From positions 1 through 64,000 of the forward strand of contig ARYC01017188.1 in NCBI GenBank assembly GCA_000711775.1: a DNA stretch of 64,000 nucleotides, given 5' to 3'. Both the position numbers and the translations under genes were made by a program. The DNA is from Oxytricha trifallax. Lineage: Eukaryota; Ciliophora; Spirotrichea; Sporadotrichida; Oxytrichidae. The notes below the pieces were generated by a model. That model was not told where the DNA came from and made no database searches. It saw nothing but the letters and a program-made list of their open reading frames with translations. Shown one piece after another: positions 10,501 through 22,953 of this stretch. The first letter of the stretch is position 1, and every line of letters starts with the position of its first letter.

Positions 10501-13500
10501 AGTTCATTGAGCTTACCTTGTAGTGATCCAGTTATACAAGTGAGCATTCTCATTTACCAGTGTGTGATCTAAAGCTTTGATAAAGGCCTGGGTAAATTCT
10601 CTTCCATAATTGAGCAATAAATCTGGAATGCCATGCTAAAAGTTTGCACTTTGATCAGTGCTTCTTGTTAAAACCAACATCAAATCGATGATTTATGCTC
10701 TGATTTCGATGATGAAATATGGATCATAATTGTAGGGTTTAGCTTCGTTTAGTATGATTCTTTCCTTAAGCTGGTTTACATGATGGTCTATAGAAATTCT
10801 ATTAGTGAATTATATTACCTGCACAAGATTGAGGGTCTTGATCTTCTTATTGCAGCCCCTTTAGAGTATTAATGACATTCACCAGTTTTGTCATTTCATC
10901 AGCTTCTTAAGTAACCATTCTGCATGCATCCGCATCCTCATCTTTGTAATCAACGTCACTAGCATACTCGTATGTGAGAGCGCTAGACTAAATCATCAAA
11001 TAATCGAGCTGCCGTTTTAGGTCGACTACAGCATAAAGCAATTCTTTGCCTGAATACCTATAAATTATTAGATGTGTGAAAATCTTACCAGCTAAAGATC
11101 CTTTGGAAAAATTCTCGAGCTAGAATGTGGGTGTCTGTCTTAGCCCCCAAGAATGTAGTTACAGGAGTCAAGTCACGCTCACAGCCATATATTTTGATGG
11201 TGAACACAGTCTTGAGTCCTGAAAGAGCCCCATCGTCATTCATCAACTCCAAGATAACACTCATGATCACCTCCTCTTAGTCATTCTCATCCTTGATAAT
11301 CACTGGAAATCTGGTTACTTTCTGTCTGCTTGACATGAGCAGCATTTGTCCATCTTTGTCAATTCTTAAAACTGCAAAGTGACTTTATGGAATAGGGGAG
11401 TCTGCAAACATGTAGATCAGCTCAACTATCAAAGTTCCATGTCGGTCCTCAAAGAAAGGCTTGAATATTTTATTGTTGAGACTGATAAACCTGCAAATAC
11501 TCTGCATCCTGTACAAGTCGTAATCAAATACATCTTTTTGAAATAGAAGAGCAACTTTGTAACTTCTAAATTTGCAATCAAATGCGCACCAATTTAAGAC
11601 GGAAGTGAGTGGAAATCTCAGGGGATTTAGGAAGTAATCGCTCAAGAACTATTCAGGTTTCATCTCGAGCAATCCGCAAACCATCATTGAGAATGCTAAA
11701 GTATTGGCGAACATAGGAGCATCGTTAAGTATAGCCAATAACCCCATAACTTCAGTTAGATAAAAGTAGCCATTTGGATCATCTCGAAGTGAGCTCTTGA
11801 AAATGCAATTGGCGTTGAATACCATTCCTCTATTTCTATTCTAGAAGGCATTCATCTTGAAGCTATTTCTTTTGCATTAGGAGTAGTGAGGAGTATACAT
11901 AAGGCGATAATCTGATTCTTCAAAGAAGGGAGAGCCTAAGAACTTGATCTGATAGGCACCTTAAAGCTGCTGAGTAATGTGATCGTAACAGTCAAGTAAG
12001 TAAGTTTTCATACTACCCAGCTAGTAGATTTAGGCTTCTCTGAAAGCTTTTGGCCTGGCCTTTACGTACTCGAAGCGTAAGAAGGGCTGATCCTGAGGAT
12101 ATTTCAATAAAGCAGTCGAAGTTATCATGTTTCCAGAGGTTTTCATTTGTTCAACTGTGCGTTTGTTCAAAAATTGGAAAGTCAAACGTTTTGGCTTTTC
12201 TTGAGTGAACGTTTTCTTGATTCTTCAAGCTACTAAACATCCTCAGTTCCAACGTCGATGGTTTGCTCTTTCTTCTCTGACTTGGATCTCTCTCTCTGGT
12301 TTACTTTTGATTGACGGATCTTTACCTGCTAGTCTTTGTATGCCTACACCTCAGACTAGAATTAAAGTGAATTTCTATTGAGCACAGTATCATCAAGTTT
12401 CACACTTTATTTAAACTTATTAATAAGTTTTTCAGTAGCCTCTTAATCAATTAGTGGGAAGTCTTTAAACTTGCTATTCTGATCCTCATCCCGAGAAGTG
12501 AAGACTTTAAAGTAGTCGCCTTATTAACACGATTAGTTATAATTATTGAGAAATTAGTTAATAAACTAGATTACTGAATTCTTTCGTTCATCGTAACTAG
12601 TTTTACTCTGAGTCTACAACGGAAGCTGGTTCTCATATTTTTACAGAAGTTACTTGGAAGAGTTGCTGATATCCTGTAGAGTCCTCAATTAATCTGGCAG
12701 AATACGGACATTGCTGTTTATCAAACTTGCTATAAAATCTTCATTTGTAGTAACCAGACGTTTAGATAGCTCAGTAGAGAATCTGGTTTCTTATAGAATT
12801 TATGAGTCTGTCATTTTTTTGAATGTAGTCAACAAGTCCTTTATTTCGAAAGATTCCGGGTTCGTACAATTGCCATTACTCATGCATTGATTGTTGAGCC
12901 CAAGCATGTTCTAACTGTGCATCGAATTTTGCAAATTGGGAGCTTAAATGGATAAGTTGGTCTGAACCATAGGCTATTGAGCTTGAGGTTTTTAGCCTTT
13001 TTCAATCTGCCGTTTCACGATAAAGTAATTTTTAACGCGCTCTTCGTATTCATTCCTGCCTTCGAAATGAAATTATTGTACAAGTTCAAGCTCAGCCGGG
13101 GGGAAGTGCTAAGAGATATCCGCTGATGTAAGCAACATAAATTTGGAGGCTATACTATTGTCTTATAACGAAGTATCCACATCCACTTTAAAATAGGAAA
13201 AGTCCTTGTTGAAAGTCGACTAAACATTTTTCATCATAGCAGATGTGGTATAGCCCATGTTTTTCTGGATTTTGTTCATTCTCTGAACCATATCTACAAA
13301 GCTCTTAAAATGAGTATCCCTATCAATTGTCAACTTGTACTGATCTTAAACAGAATTTAGTGCTGCCAAATCTTTCAGACTTCCTTAGGTAGCATATTTA
13401 GGTTATTGAACTATACAGTCATAAGCTCTCTTTACAATTTTGAAAGTCTATGGTAAACTGATGCTGATCTTTACTAGTTAGCCTGTTTAGTTGAACCATA

Positions 13501-13763
13501 AGAATCATGCTCCAGTAGTCATCACAGAACAGAAGAAATGTTAACAATGTGCCCTCGAACATTATTTTGGATTAGGATTTGCCTGCCTTCTGAATCTTGA
13601 TTTGTGTATGATGGAGTATTTGGAATGCACTTCCTCCCTTTTAGAAAATCTCTTCAAGTTGCTATGGGTTGGTCAGATCAAAGTAGAATTTCATTGGTAA
13701 AGACACTCTATGAAAAGTGTTATCAATCGGCTCTCGATTGATGTCGTCCGACATTAACTGCAT
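7580..13763 (-). CDS. Very large Gln-rich unknown protein, IES-free
   Basis: Read on the minus strand with TAA/TAG=Gln, this 6.2 kb interval is almost continuously open from ATG 13761-13763 to TGA 7580-7582 (roughly 1,900 residues). Frame changes are resolved by tiny GT-AG introns, clearest at 11058-11088 (31 nt), 10788-10818 (31 nt) and 10481-10516 (36 nt); another 31-nt intron near 10060 and one or two near 12200, 9500 and 9430 are likely. The N-terminal two thirds are mixed and globular with no recognised domain. The C-terminal third is low-complexity Asn/Gln/Ser, with a basic KKGNKNKKVHKR-like patch near 8600 and a Gln/Glu tract at about 7700-8080. No IES pointers were found, unlike the genes after 18 kb. 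It may be germline-limited. Confidence 0.65.
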
Positions 13764-14156
13764 TGGTAGAATTTTATAAATTAATTATAATTTAATCGTT
13801 GTTTTAACAGATAAGTTAATTAAACTATTATTATAAAACTGTAAATAATGAAAGCAACTCAAAGTAAAAAACTCTCATGCCAATACTCCGACAAGGGTTA
13901 ATAATCGTAGTAAGAATAATCGCTCACCTCGATCGTCAGCGACGATCATCTTAGCCAGCACTCCTTTGAAAGCATCAAGCAGAATTGAGTCAAGATTCAA
14001 GACAAGCAAATCATAAAGTGGGGGCCTGTAATTTTGGGGAAGAATTTCGTTCAAGTGGTTGCACCAGCAAAGTATTCGTATAATACGGGAGCTCTCCTCA
14101 ACTCTGGTGAAGTTCCTCCTCAAGTAGATTCTTTATAAGGAGGTTTGATCATAAAG

Positions 14157-16913
14157 ATGCCATTGGAAGGTATAGATTCTTACTTAAAGGACGTGATTGA
14201 TATCAAGAGTATGTATGACGATGATTCATTGTGTCAATTTCTGGAGCAGTTCTTGAGTCAATTTCGCAATTCAAAGCAGGTTAGTCAAATAAATTAAGAT
14301 TTAAGAATCATTCTAATATAATGCTAATTTAGAAACCCCAGTCGATTTAAGAAGGATAGTCATTGCAGTTGATACAAACAGGTTTACTCTCTCTTATACA
14401 GAAAAGAATGTAGTTAAACCATGAATTACCGAAGGATTGTAATCCATACCTAAAACCTTGAGAAGCAAAGCTTGCCCATAAACGATTAGAGATTGTGAGA
14501 ATGTATATGGAAGATTAGTTGAAGCCAAAGTAAATTTCGAAGAAGTTGCGAGTGACAGCAGAGTTTGTATCAAGAACTGTTGAGAAGTTTAAGCATGAGA
14601 TGAAAAATAGCGTATTCCAACCTTAAGAACCAAAAAAACCTGGCAAGAGGAGGGAGTGAGATAATGAGCAGCTGGTTGCTGCAGTTGGCGAGTGCATAGA
14701 AGAAATCGGGATTTACTAGTGTACTGGCAGAAATATTCATAATCGATTGTAAGAATTGAAGTTGAGCTCACCATTAAAGTATGCCTTCAAAGTACCATGC
14801 ATTTCAACAATTCACAAGATTCTCAAGGAGTAGTTTCATCTGAAGTTTGGCAAGACAGAGGCAGCGAATGTCAAATACAGAGATCCTGCTTATAACTGTA
14901 AACGCCTATGGGTGAGTCGCCTGCTATCATAGTTTCTAAGAGAGGATGCAGTAATTATATCAGTGGATGAAAGCAACTTCAGATCTGACTACTTGCCTCC
15001 TAAATAGTGGGCACTAAATCAAAAGAGCATTCTTGGCAAGAGGAAGAATAATGAGAGCAAACTCATCGCAAGTAAAAAGTATAGCAGAATAATCGCGAGC
15101 GATAAGGAGCTGCAGTATGGAGGGATGCTGCTTGGAAAGCAGTTGAATGATGAGTATTCTTAGAAATTATCTTATTCATTGGATGTAGTTTCATCTATAA
15201 GATCAAACGATTTACCTGCTTAAAATACTTCTAAAGGTATCAATCTATAAGCTAATGCAAAGGATTCGTAATCATCCAAACTTCATTCAATAATGCAGAG
15301 TAAAGCAAAGCCAATTTCAAAACCCCATCCTAGTACCAGTACTTTAAATAAGTTGGCTAAACAATCGATTTTAAAGAAATCCTAGAAATCATCAAGCAGC
15401 TATATAGTAAGCCATTCCTTAATAGTTTTGATTTACAATTTTACAGAAGTCAGGCATTTTACAAACTCCACCTCGTTAGAATTTGAAAGCAAAGTAGTAA
15501 CTAAAGTAGGATCTATCCCCCATACTTGAAGTTGAAGATACTCCCTAAAACCAATCGAGTACTTGAAGAAATTCAGAAATTTGAAGTTGCAGAGCACTGC
15601 AAAGAAAGTCACTTCAGATGATGAGCAGATCAAACGAATTCATTCAGGGCTCACGCCATTGATTGACAAGGTGTCAAAATTAAAACTGTAATCAACTATA
15701 AAGAAATCAAGCAGTTCGCTATTGAGTTAGAGATAGAGAGAAGTTGTTCAGCTCACTCCAAGAAAGCTGTCGCTATCAGTTTTGAGCAGCTCGAATATTG
15801 ATGAGAGTAAGTATACAAAATAAAATTTGAAGGTTGATGTTGTTGCATGATGATAGTATCTGATTCAATCATTCTGTTCTTGATAATTTCAAACTATCAT
15901 ACTCAGATTAGTTTGAGCGATTACTTATCTTTGATAACTTCAAAAATGAGAGAGATGCAAGTTGAGATGTGAACTCTGGGAATAATACTATGATTGGAAC
16001 TACCATGGTAGATGAAGAAACCCTGAAGATATCTCTTGGATTGCATGGTTCCGCGCTGAGGTTGCATGGCTCCAGGTTGTATGGTTCCTGGTTGTATGGA
16101 TCCGAGTTGTATAGATCCATGTTGTATGACTCCACCCTTAAGTTGTATGGTTCCACCCTAGTTGCATGGTTCCACCCTTGAGTTGTATGGTTCCAGTTCT
16201 CACAAATTCAACAAGTCTCATTTCAAACCACTAATCATGATCAAACTTCCATCAAACTACAAAGATTATAATTCAACTACCGTCATAAAACAAATTTAAC
16301 TTTACTAATAGATGACCCATCACAAAATCATAATCAATAAGAAGAATCCAAAGAATGTGATCAACCCTGTGCATAAATTCCAGATCAAAGACAGATTAAT
16401 CTCAATTATAAGCTAATCTCTCAGTATCGATAGGAAATGCTCTCCAATTTTGGCGATTATGGTTTGAGAGCAAGACAGTTATCGATTGCAAAATAAACAG
16501 TGAAGAGATAACAGTACTCTATGGGTTTGATAGCAGCGATAGCAGTTGATAGAGTGATATCCACTCAAATAATTGAAGGAGGTTTTGATTCAGTGCTGTT
16601 TGAGAACTTTATATATCAGACGCTGAGAAGTATAAGAACTGACAAAGACTTGTGAAATAAGAAGGTGGTGCTCTTGATGGATAATGCTATAATTCATAAA
16701 TATTCAGAGATGCTTGCGAATGCTCGTCGCTTCAAAGTCAATGTACTTTTCAACGCAGAATACTCGCCCTGGCTCAACCCAATCGAATAGTTGTTTGCAT
16801 ACATCAAGAAAAACCTCAAGCAGCAGAACATCAACAGCAAGTAAGCATACTCTCCTAACAAACTTATATAGTGCAGCTGGTCAAGCGCATCCAAGAAATA
16901 ATAAAAAACATGA
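14157..16913 (+). CDS. Tc1/mariner-like (DD34E) transposase gene, split by an insertion
   Basis: ATG 14157 opens a frame with an N-terminal helix-turn-helix-like region (KRLEIVRMYMEDQLKP, KQISKKLRV), then VDESNF (first catalytic Asp) near 14965. After a long interruption come MGLLIAAIAVDRVIS, MDNAIIH (second Asp) and YSPWLNPIE (catalytic Glu), with exactly 34 residues between the second Asp and the Glu, as in Tc1-type transposases. The frame ends at TGA 16911-16913. A GT-AG intron fits at 14280-14332. Of three in-frame TGAs, two can lie in short introns (about 14440 and 14605-14670); the one just before the MDNA block is not explained that way. No terminal inverted repeats were found, so this may be an old or domesticated copy. 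Confidence 0.75.
15100..16430 (+). other. Insertion inside the transposase catalytic domain
   Basis: A normal Tc1-type domain has about 30 residues between the first-Asp block and the MGLIAAIA strand. Here about 1.3 kb intervenes. Its first part is open and Ser/Lys-rich (repeated LKLQST and KKSSSS patterns) with a possible 40-nt intron at about 15408-15447. Its second part carries minisatellite cluster C. It may be an inserted element, a large intron or IES, or a low-complexity domain insertion. Confidence 0.5.
16015..16200 (+). repeat. Minisatellite unit cluster C
   Basis: Around eight tandem, slightly diverged GGTTGTATGGTTCCA-type units follow a CCTGAAGATATCTC block. Units and block match clusters A and B 12 kb away, showing that the three arrays belong to one family. 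The array sits inside the interruption of the transposase gene. Confidence 0.8.
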
Positions 16914-17419
16914 GCGAGGATGATGTTCGAGGACTCTGGGCATTTAGTATCAAGAAATGGATGCATACTCTGAGGTATGGCTTTGTATGAGATTCTACTC
17001 AAAAACAAGAATTGCATCATTCATTGAAATTTCTATCAGCGCTTATAACTAATGCATTGTCATTTTTACTGCTTATACTATTACTGCTGCTATTACTGCT
17101 GTTATTAATACTGTACTTAAAATTAATACATAATTGCATGAGGATCCCTGAAAATCGCAGTTTGCATAAGTCTGCTCATACTATTATGAATTTTTGACGA
17201 GTGGCATCAAATTCTGCTCTACTCCACTCTATATAGCAAATTTCTATGCACTCAAGGTATACACCAGAGGAGTTGAGCAACTTAAGCTAAAATTGGACGA
17301 AAATTGGTTCAAAATCAAATATTTCAAAAATTGAATGGGTTGGTGAGAGAGGAGATGCACTGAGCAACATGCTATCCAACTTGATAGGAATTCAGCAAAA
17401 AACTAGCAAATTCGCAACT

Positions 17420-17860
17420 TCCGCTCGATTTTTTTGACCAGCTGAGATTTGCAGGTACTGCAGCAGTATTGAGCATAATGAACACAGAAATTTAAACAAA
17501 TTTGACCAGCAACATTTTCAAGATTTTTGACCACCCGAATCTAAATTTGGCTTGGTCACCGCATATTTTCGAAAAATGACTCATAATACCAAATTCAGAC
17601 TAAAAACTGCGTTTTTAGAGATTTTGACCACTACTCTGGTCATTTTGGTTCAAACCATGCACTCTGGTCACTTTTAGAAAAAATCTCAGCTTTGACCCCT
17701 CTTCTGGTCACTTGGCTAAAAATCATGCACTTTGGCCACTTTTTTGACCACTCTGCTCAAATAGGAGAGACAAAAATTCAAAAACAGAAATTTTGACCAT
17801 GAATAGTAAAGTTGGCCATTTTGACTGAAAATACAGAATTTGGACACTTTATAAGAGTTC
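17420..17860 (+). repeat. Irregular repeat of TTTTGACCA and TGGTCAC motifs
   Basis: At least seven TTTGACC motifs and about six CTGGTCA/TGGCCA motifs (near inverse complements of each other) alternate within 440 bases. The array lies just beyond the transposase and before the first IES-bearing gene. No coding frame is convincing across 16914-18060. Confidence 0.55.
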
Positions 17861-18062
17861 AATATGATGCATGTCGATTTTGACACAAAAACCTAATAAA
17901 ATTTGCTAATTTAGTGAAAAATATAGCAAAGTTGCCACTTTTCGCATATAAGATAAAAAGCATAGTAAATTAGCAGTAATTATATATTTATTAAATTTTG
18001 AATTTTTATTTTTACATTTCCCCGATTCAATTGTATTTTATCAATATTAAATAAATTCATGT

Positions 18063-19915
18063 TCATTTTTGATTGTGTTTGTTGTGATTTATAGTAGTAG
18101 AGTTGAGTATATCAGTATTGGTATCTCTAATGAACACAAAATCATCCATTTATTTAGCTACTAACTTCACAAGCTGCTCCTGAACTTACTCTGGTTGATC
18201 CATTTAATACACAAAAATTGGCTTCTTTCTCCCACTAAAGTGATTGTCAATTTCATTTAAGTTTATTTCACTATTACCAATATTATATATACTTATATTA
18301 TTAGTAGAGGATTATGAATTTTATTATAGTGCAATACTGAGGACAACTTATCTATAGGAAATAGATTTAGATATACGCTTGCTCTCTTTGTTAAATGGAA
18401 ATATCTAAATCATATATGTATTCTACTGTTTGTAGTTATTATGTATTTCGATAACTTTCTAGATATATTTCTCTCTCATTTTCTTGCTGTTTATTTTTAG
18501 CGAGTCATTTTCTATTTATGTAATATCGTACTCATCATTTGAATCTTCATTCATATACTACAATCTAAGTAATTAAGGGAAGATATTATTCAAGAAAATA
18601 TAAACAGTTTGTTTGTAAATGGATCGATATCATCTTGATTGTTAATGAGCTCCTATTCAATTTCTCTTTATTTAGCGTCTTTTTGTAATTTGTGTTTTAT
18701 CCCAAAAGCCATTCTTTCTTTCAACATACGAATCTAATTTTGCTCCTCTTCAAATCTTTACTGCCTTCTTTAACTGAAAAAACCTTGAGTTTATTGTTAA
18801 GGTTGATTAGGTTTATCTTAATTTTATTGAAGCTCTTATTATTACAGTTTCCTTTAAAACTAAAAATAATATCATAGTTTGAAAATTACTATATAATTAA
18901 ACAAAGGTTTACAACTAACTCTCCCTTTTTTGTTTGATTTACTCGAGATAATTTGATTGTGTATCCCTTGGTGTTTTAGGTATAACTTTCTGCAATCTTT
19001 TTGCCATTAAGCTACTTAATACTTTCTTTCTTTTTGGACTAATGTTTCCCTGTGAAGGACTAGGCTGTTACTAATTAATGTCGCTATTTATCTACATTCT
19101 TGGAGTTTAAATTAATTTATTAGGAAAGAGATACTCTGATTGATTGTTTCTAATGTATAAAAATGAATTTCTTGACTAAGGAGTTATCAGCGATTCTCTC
19201 CCTCTACTTGTGAGTGCTGCTTCTCGTATGCACTATTAACTCTCCATATTTGTGATCAAATCAGAGAATTTATCTTTTATACTGCGAGAAGATTGGGACG
19301 TTTAAATTCTCTTTTTAATTGGATTGGTGCAAGTAGCCTCTTCATCAAGTGACAATGTACTTTTGGCTAGTATTTATGTTTATAATGTTTTTCGATTCTA
19401 AGATTTAGGCATGGTAAAAATTTTTGTTTATTGACTTGAATAATTGAATTTAGATGCAGGGGAGATCCCAATTTATTTATTAAAATCAGCCTATCCAAAG
19501 AGGTATTGATCAAGAGTCTTTGGATTGCTGTCCTTTTAGACACCTATATTAGGCTTTCTAACAAATGAAAACAGTCGTTCTGATTGAGATTTCTTAAGTT
19601 CTAAGTGTTTAAAAGCTGTTTTATATTATTATAGCTGAGATGACTCCTAAGAAAGCAGCAAGTTTCTGATATTCTTTAAAAAGCTTTTAAACGGCTTGTC
19701 TTATTATTACTGGATGCTATTTTAGTTCTAATCATACTATTGAGATCCCTAATTTACTTTCAAATGTAATATCAGATCTTAAAGATATTATTAATGTTTT
19801 TATTTTGGATCTTTAATAATTCCTATTAACTTAAGTTAAGAAGTGAAAATCTCAACATTTTACTTCGAGTCTTTAAAGTATTAAAGCAATTCATACAATT
19901 TAGGAACTAATTAAA
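18063..19915 (-). CDS. Unknown protein (IES-interrupted), 3' part clear
   Basis: The minus strand reads a long frame from about 19915 (KLYELLQYFKDSKQN) through FKHLELKKSQSERLFSFV, PKTLDQYLFGQADF and SPSQGNISPKRKKV. After a frame change near 18880 it continues with FEEEQNQIRMLKERMAFG, and after another near 18600 it runs through NEDSNDEYDIT to TGA at 18063-18065. The frame changes coincide with AT-rich gaps and are probably IESs or introns. The protein is hydrophilic, rich in Lys, Gln and Ser, with no recognised domain. The N-terminus was not located. The stop of the upstream minus-strand gene (20175) lies about 260 bases away. Confidence 0.6.
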
Positions 19916-20174
19916 ATAAAAAAGACAAATGTATATTATACTATATTATCTTTCTTTCTTATCTATCACATTAATTTTATATACTAATTTTTATTGATTT
20001 AAATTATAGTAGACTAAATTATCGTCCTAAAAACTTCCTAAATGCTTAGTTTATAGAATGAACCTTTTGCAAATATTAAATTAAATTTTAGTCAAATTAC
20101 TTATCTTCAAATAAAAAGCATATAAAAATATGGCACAAGATAAAACTATATAATTATTTAACTATTTCCTAAAA

Positions 20175-22650
20175 TCATTCATACTTCAAATATTCGAAAA
20201 GTGATTTTTATAACTCATTTTCTGAAAACCTTTTAATTACAGGTAGCATATTCAAAAAATCCATCATGTTCCCTAAATTAAGGATGTTTTTAATAACTTT
20301 ATATGAGTCCATTTCATCTAAGAACACTTTTTAATTTGAGAATTAATCATGGTTTTTAAGGATCTATAATTTATTCTTAATAATTTCATTTTAATTTTCT
20401 CGCCTAAATTTATCCTATTATTGCTATAATTTGATTTATATGGAAAAATGATATATTATTGTCTTATATTTTTGCTTGCAATACTAGTTAAGAGTTTCTT
20501 GCTTTTTATGTGAGTTTGTCCATTAATCTAAGTACTCTTAATATACCCTTTAGCTAGTGGGTTAATCAAAACTTGCTTTTTGTAAGAATGTATTCATCAA
20601 CTCTATCTTGCCCTTTTTATAGTGATAAAAAATAGGAATGAGGGTCTTTTCAACTTTCACTGACGATAGAATTAGATCAAAGTTGGGTGATCTAACGGAC
20701 TACCCTTTTTTTATTAATGCTTGTTGCTTTTCTATTTTCTTGAAGAGCTCTTCACTTATATTCTGCACAGTCCTCTCTCTCATTTTTGGCTTAGTGTAGT
20801 CCTCCTTAAGTAATAATTCGAGAGACTCGTCATATTTAGAATCGTTTTTAGATAAGTTAGGATCATTTTGCATTCTTTTTAGTAAGTACAAGAATTTAGG
20901 TGTATTGATGCTTGAATTTATTTAATTAAACAACTGCTCTTTAATAATTCGTTTCTTTGTATTGTGAAATTATAATTTAATATAGTTTTTTTTATTGTCT
21001 GATATAATATGCATGAATAACTAGAATATTATGGTATATCTAGAAATTATAATTTTTTGTCTAAGTAAAATACGTAAAATCAAAATATTTACCATAAAAT
21101 ACCTTAAAATGTCTTATATTTTTATGTTTCTCAATTTAGTTATTACTTATACAACCCTAAGCAATATAATCAAATTAAATTATAAATGATTTAAATTATA
21201 AAATCAATCTAGGATTTCCAAATGGTTTAAAGATCTATATTATTTTCTAAAATTTCTCTTAACATAATCTTCTTGTAGAGATCAAAATGATTGCCTCTCT
21301 TTGGAAATTTATGATCGACTTTGACCTTTTATATATAAGCTTGAAAATCAGATGATAATTCAAAAGTGAACTGAATAATTTGAAATGTGTTCTGAGTTAT
21401 CAAATTAACCTCAGTAATTATACTAAACAAACATTTAAGTATTTTCTGGCAGCAGTTACTCCATATAGAATTGACTTTTTTCTTACTAAATCCTCTATCT
21501 TCCAGTAATTAATTAAACTCACTTAAGCTAAGATGAGCTTTAGTTATTTTCTCTCTATCTATAAACAAGTAGCCATCATATAGTTTAACAAAAGCCTCAC
21601 TGAATACTTATATTTGGAGTGGTTAAAACTTATTTATCATTGCGTAAAATTGTAGTTTTACTTTTTAACCATAAATTATGAGACTATCTCTCACTGTTTC
21701 TTAAATGAAGCAGTAATTTAGTTGATCTCTTTAAGCGATAAGTTTTAAAGTTTACTCTGAATTTTTCTCATCAAAATCTAAGCATAGCTGTTGCTTTATT
21801 TAGAAGTCAGTCCACACTAAGATATATTTCAATCTTTCATCTCTCTAGAAACTATAATACATCAAAATAATTTATGACTTTGTTTATTAACTATATCTAG
21901 ATCCTCTTGAAGCTTGGACACTTATTCAGGAAACTCATATATTTAAATATGATCTCAAAATGGTTATATATAAATTATAACGACGAAGAAAAATAGTTGG
22001 TTGTTTTTTCTTTTGAAATTACTAAACACTCATAAGAAAATTGCTAGAGCTCTAAATCAAGTTTTTGAAATTAGTAAGTTCTTCAATATTATGAATTAAA
22101 ACTCATATTTCTTAAATATAATTATTTATTAACTTAAAATTTATCATGAAAATTTATAAAAGAGTAAGAAAATTTAAAATGAAAAGATAATTATAAATGA
22201 AATTAATTTTAAAATTATTTTTTAAAAAATTTTCATTAAAGAGATTTAGTTATTTTTTAACCTGACAATTAAATTAAGCCAAATTCAATTAAAATTTATT
22301 TCAAACTACTAAACAAATTTTTCATTAAAGCAAAATTATATATCAAGCAAGAAAGTACAAATAATAAGTGTTTAAATGCGATTAAAAAACTGAATCTAGT
22401 CTATCAATGACTTATTAGGCCCAATAAACACATTTCTATATTTAGAATAATTTAACAAAAAATACCCAAATATAAAATTAGAAGTTTTAAAACATTCAAG
22501 ACTATCTTTTTGATCTTACTGTCTACACATCATTAATAGTTAGAGGTTTTTAGTTTTCTCAATATCACTAGCTGTCCTCTTCCAATTATACTCTTTAAAA
22601 ATGTCATCCAATATCTTAGAATGGAAGTTTATAATAATTTATAAAATTTA
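20175..22650 (-). CDS. Unknown protein (IES-interrupted)
   Basis: Separate minus-strand coding blocks are separated by AT-rich gaps: 22640-22370 (ILDDIFKEYNWKRTASDIE), 21940-21230 (RDERLKYILVWTDF through EVNLITQNTFQIIQFTFEL to GNHFDLYKKIMLREILEN), 20960-20500 (KFLYLLKRMQNDPNLSKND and KVEKTLIPIFYHYKKGKIEL) and 20420-20175 (VFLDEMDSYKVIKNILNL, ending LFEYLKYE at TGA). The blocks share strand, style and order, so I treat them as macronuclear-destined segments (MDSs) of one gene. No family is recognised. The 5' end faces CFAP44, which begins at 22954 on the other strand. Confidence 0.6.
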
Positions 22651-22953
22651 CTTTAAAAAATGAAATTTAATCAATTATAGCAATCGATAATTGACATTTG
22701 TCATTATTCTTTCATCATTCATTTTTTTACTTTTGTTTTTTTTACTAATTTATTTAATAAAATATCTAAATATACCATTCTTCTATTTTTTATAGTTGGT
22801 TAGGTTTATGTTAAGAATTACGAATAATTTAAATTTATTTGAAGAGGAGTGCCTTTGATTATTTTATAATCATTTAAATATAACTTATTTAAATTTAACT
22901 TATATATCTTCCTAACTAGCACTCACAATCCTAATAGTTTGGAGTTTCATACA

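Noticed and set aside
7580-13763. Large gene as an IP3/ryanodine-receptor relative
   Set aside because: A superficial resemblance of one helical stretch only; no channel or ligand-binding signature could be found.
15969-16181. Open frame with LYGS repeats as a gene
   Set aside because: It is a translation of minisatellite cluster C and has no other protein-like sequence.
17012-17197. Leu-rich hydrophobic frame that looks like a membrane segment
   Set aside because: It comes from a short CTGCTATTA-type repeat and has no neighbouring coding support.
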